Below are positions 4,883-6,727 of a stretch of DNA of 6,727 bases, one piece after another. The position numbers and the translations under genes were made by a program. The notes beneath the pieces are model-generated. The model did not search any database and was not told the origin of the DNA. It saw only the letters and a list, made by a program, of their open reading frames with translations. Position 1 is the stretch's first letter. Each line of letters starts with the position of its first letter. This stretch comes from Clostridia bacterium (GTDB taxonomy: Bacteria > Bacillota > Clostridia > Christensenellales > Borkfalkiaceae), in NCBI GenBank assembly GCA_029063275.1, contig JAIDOO010000350.1, positions 1-6,727 on the forward strand. The letters are read 5' to 3'.

Positions 4883-5507
4883 AAACGTATTTATATTCGA
4901 CCATCCTTTGATAAAGCATAAAATTTCTATCTTGCGCGACAAGAATACCGGAATGAAAGAGTTCCGCGAGCTTGTTGAAGAGATAACCACCATTATGACT
5001 TACGAGAGTATGCGCGACGTCCGTCTCGAACCCGTGCAGGTGGAAACCCCGCTCGAAACTACCACGCAGTACAGGGTGCCCGACGACTCTATCGCAATCG
5101 TGCCCATTTTGCGCGCGGGACTCGGTATGGTCAACGGCGTTCACAGAGTATTCCCCACGGCAAAGGTGGGACACATAGGTATGTACCGCGACGAGGAAAC
5201 CCTGCAGCCGCAGGAATACTACTGCAAGCTTCCCGAGGGGATTGAGAAAAAGACGGTATTTTTAATAGACCCTATGCTTGCGACCGGCGGCTCGGCTTCG
5301 GACGCGCTGGACGCGCTGAAAAAGAGGGGCTGTAAAAATATCAAGTTTATGGCGATTATCGCCGCGCCCAAGGGAATCGAAACGGTTGCCGAAAAGCACC
5401 CCGACGTACCCGTTTACGTTTCTACCCTTGACAGACAGCTTAACGAAAACGGCTACATTCTTCCCGGCCTCGGCGATGCGGGCGACAGACTTTTCGGCAC
5501 GAAATAA
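4869..5507 (+). CDS. upp: Uracil phosphoribosyltransferase
   Basis: This cytosolic salvage enzyme makes UMP and pyrophosphate from uracil and PRPP. At 212 aa it has the usual length and shows the whole family pattern. It opens with HPLIKHKISILRDKNT (12-27), then shows ILRAGLGM (80-87), the PRPP-binding motif DPMLATGGSA (134-143), and the C-terminal uracil-binding GYILPGLGDAGDRLFGT (195-211). No key residue appears lost. AGGAG at 4857-4861 lies inside the end of uraA, 7 nt before the ATG, and the genes overlap by 14 nt in different frames, so translation is probably coupled. Import by UraA followed by trapping as UMP is a standard pathway. The HD hydrolase gene follows after only 9 nt. Confidence 0.98.
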   Translation: MKNYKNVFIFDHPLIKHKISILRDKNTGMKEFRELVEEITTIMTYESMRDVRLEPVQVETPLETTTQYRVPDDSIAIVPILRAGLGMVNGVHRVFPTAKVGHIGMYRDEETLQPQEYYCKLPEGIEKKTVFLIDPMLATGGSASDALDALKKRGCKNIKFMAIIAAPKGIETVAEKHPDVPVYVSTLDRQLNENGYILPGLGDAGDRLFGTK

Positions 5508-5516
5508 TTTTTAACT

Positions 5517-6719
5517 ATGAAGCATTTTACCGACGCGCAGACAGATGAACTGAATAAGATAACCGAAAGGACGGAAAGCTTATATTCGCCATTCGCCTGT
5601 AAAAGCGCGCAGGCGGTGCGGAAAGAAGGCTATGACGATTACACCCGTCCGCCCTTTTTGATGGACGTTGATAAAATTATTCACTGTCCCTTTTATAACC
5701 GCGGAAACGACAAAACGCAGGTTTTTTCGTTCTATAAAAACGACGATATAACCCGACGCTCGTCGCATATACAGCTTGTGTCGCGAATAGCCCGTACGAT
5801 AGGCAGGGCTTTGAAGCTTAACCTCGATTTGATCGAAGCTATCGCAATCGGACACGATATAGGACATACTCCGTTCGGACACAGGGGAGAGTGGTATCTG
5901 AGCGCGCTGTATAACAAAAACACCGGCAGGTACTTCAACCACAATGTTCACGGCGTGCGAGTGCTTCAAAAAATTTCAAACAGCAAACTTACCGTGCAGA
6001 CCCTTGACGGGATATTGTGCCACTGCGGCGAAAAGGTTAACGGCGAATACCGTCCCGCGCCTCAGAAGAGCTTTGAAGAGTTTGAAAAAATTCTGGAAGA
6101 GTGCTACACCGACCAGGAAGCGATAGGCAGACTGCACCCCTCGACAATGGAAGGCTGTGTGGTAAGGCTCAGCGATATGGTGGCGTACCTCGGCAAGGAC
6201 AGGCAGGACGCGCTTTACAGGCTTAAAATCCGCTTGGAGCTGAACGACTTCGGCATAGGCAGCAGTAACAGGGATATTATCAAAAACGTAGTTGAGGACG
6301 TGGTTGCAAACAGTATGGATAAGCCCTATCTTTCAATCAGCCCCGACGTCTATGACGCGCTTAAAAAAACCAAGGACGAAAACTACGAAAAAATTTACCA
6401 AAGCGAGCAGGCGACCGCCCGGTACGAGGATGTCGTAAAGCCTATGTTCGAGAAGCTGTATTACAGATTTTTGGAAGAGCTGGATAAAGAGGACAAAAGC
6501 TCGCTGATTTATCAGAACTACCTCAACGACGGCATAGTCGGCAAAAATTACAGAGAGCTGTACGGCGGTAAAAAATCGGATTTGATTTTAAACGACGTGG
6601 TTTGCGACTTTATGGCGAGTATGACCGACGATTATTTTCTCGAAGCGTTTAAGTATCTGTACCCCGAAGATAAGCTGAACGGGCGGGTTAAGTTCGTAGG
6701 TTACTTCGATTCGCTATGA
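5517..6719 (+). CDS. HD-domain deoxynucleoside triphosphate triphosphohydrolase-like protein (dGTPase family)
   Basis: This is likely a metal-dependent enzyme removing triphosphate from dNTPs. The region RPPFLMDVDKIIHCPFYNRGNDKTQVFSF (44-72) corresponds to the family's start-of-fold motif ending in KTQVF. Metal ligands of the HD fold are His84 (RRSSHIQLV), His113-Asp114 (GHDIGH) and Asp220 (VRLSDMVAY). His122 and Glu125 (FGHRGE) keep the spacing of the catalytic pair in E. coli Dgt. HNVHG (142-146) follows, and the KDRQDA stretch (227-232) matches the usual HDIxDA after the last ligand. The C-terminal half is helical and charged. It begins 9 nt after the upp stop with no Shine-Dalgarno in that gap, so translation probably depends on ribosomes ending upp. 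It ends at TGA 6717-6719, so it is complete. The nucleotide preference cannot be read from sequence; another HD phosphohydrolase activity is possible. Confidence 0.9.
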   Translation: MKHFTDAQTDELNKITERTESLYSPFACKSAQAVRKEGYDDYTRPPFLMDVDKIIHCPFYNRGNDKTQVFSFYKNDDITRRSSHIQLVSRIARTIGRALKLNLDLIEAIAIGHDIGHTPFGHRGEWYLSALYNKNTGRYFNHNVHGVRVLQKISNSKLTVQTLDGILCHCGEKVNGEYRPAPQKSFEEFEKILEECYTDQEAIGRLHPSTMEGCVVRLSDMVAYLGKDRQDALYRLKIRLELNDFGIGSSNRDIIKNVVEDVVANSMDKPYLSISPDVYDALKKTKDENYEKIYQSEQATARYEDVVKPMFEKLYYRFLEELDKEDKSSLIYQNYLNDGIVGKNYRELYGGKKSDLILNDVVCDFMASMTDDYFLEAFKYLYPEDKLNGRVKFVGYFDSL

Positions 6720-6727
6720 AATAATTT

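Noticed and set aside
6716..6724. ATGA overlap at the end of the HD gene as a next-gene start
   Set aside because: The frame reads ATG AAA TAA and stops after two codons.
1..6727. CRISPR array, tRNA, rRNA, transposase or known defence cassette
   Set aside because: I found no phased direct repeats, tRNA-like cloverleaf, transposase or defence effector motifs anywhere in the window.

Overview
The window looks like chromosomal DNA from a low-to-medium GC member of the Bacillota, most likely a gut-type Clostridia lineage. This is inferred from strong AGGAG-type ribosome binding sites, a lipobox lipoprotein, an Amidase_6-type protein, a Ga5DH-type dehydrogenase close to those of streptococci and other Bacillota, and intrinsic hairpin/U-tract terminators. 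I cannot name the species. I saw no rRNA, tRNA, CRISPR array, insertion sequence or transposase.

Layout. (1) Positions 1-126 hold a bidirectional terminator. (2) 127-461 is a regulatory module. A 68-aa XRE-type repressor reads leftward, and a perfect consensus promoter (TTGACA-N17-TATAAT) reads rightward with a 16-bp palindrome filling its spacer. A second copy of the palindrome sits just upstream of the repressor start. A second good rightward promoter follows. (3) 492-1349 is a lipoprotein with an apparent internal duplication. (4) 1411-1683 is a small protein resembling only the N-terminal DNA-binding domain of tyrosine recombinases, with its ribosome binding site directly abutting the lipoprotein terminator. 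(5) 1782-2582 is a gluconate 5-dehydrogenase-type short-chain dehydrogenase. It converges on (6) 2757-3242 (minus), a cysteine-peptidase-fold Amidase_6 protein without a visible signal peptide; a 14-bp hairpin lies between them. (7) 3377-6719 is a rightward operon: uracil permease (uraA), uracil phosphoribosyltransferase (upp) overlapping it by 14 nt, and an HD-domain dNTP triphosphohydrolase-like protein 9 nt further on.

How the genes work together. The last three form a nucleotide salvage unit: import uracil, convert it to UMP, and (inferred) hydrolyse dNTPs to adjust pool balance. The XRE repressor most likely controls itself and the neighbouring lipoprotein through the two palindromes. 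The other genes look like single transcription units. I see no complete new defence or mobile system. The best candidates for undescribed biology are the repressor/operator/duplicated-lipoprotein module, the solo recombinase-like domain protein, and the HD hydrolase tied to uracil salvage.
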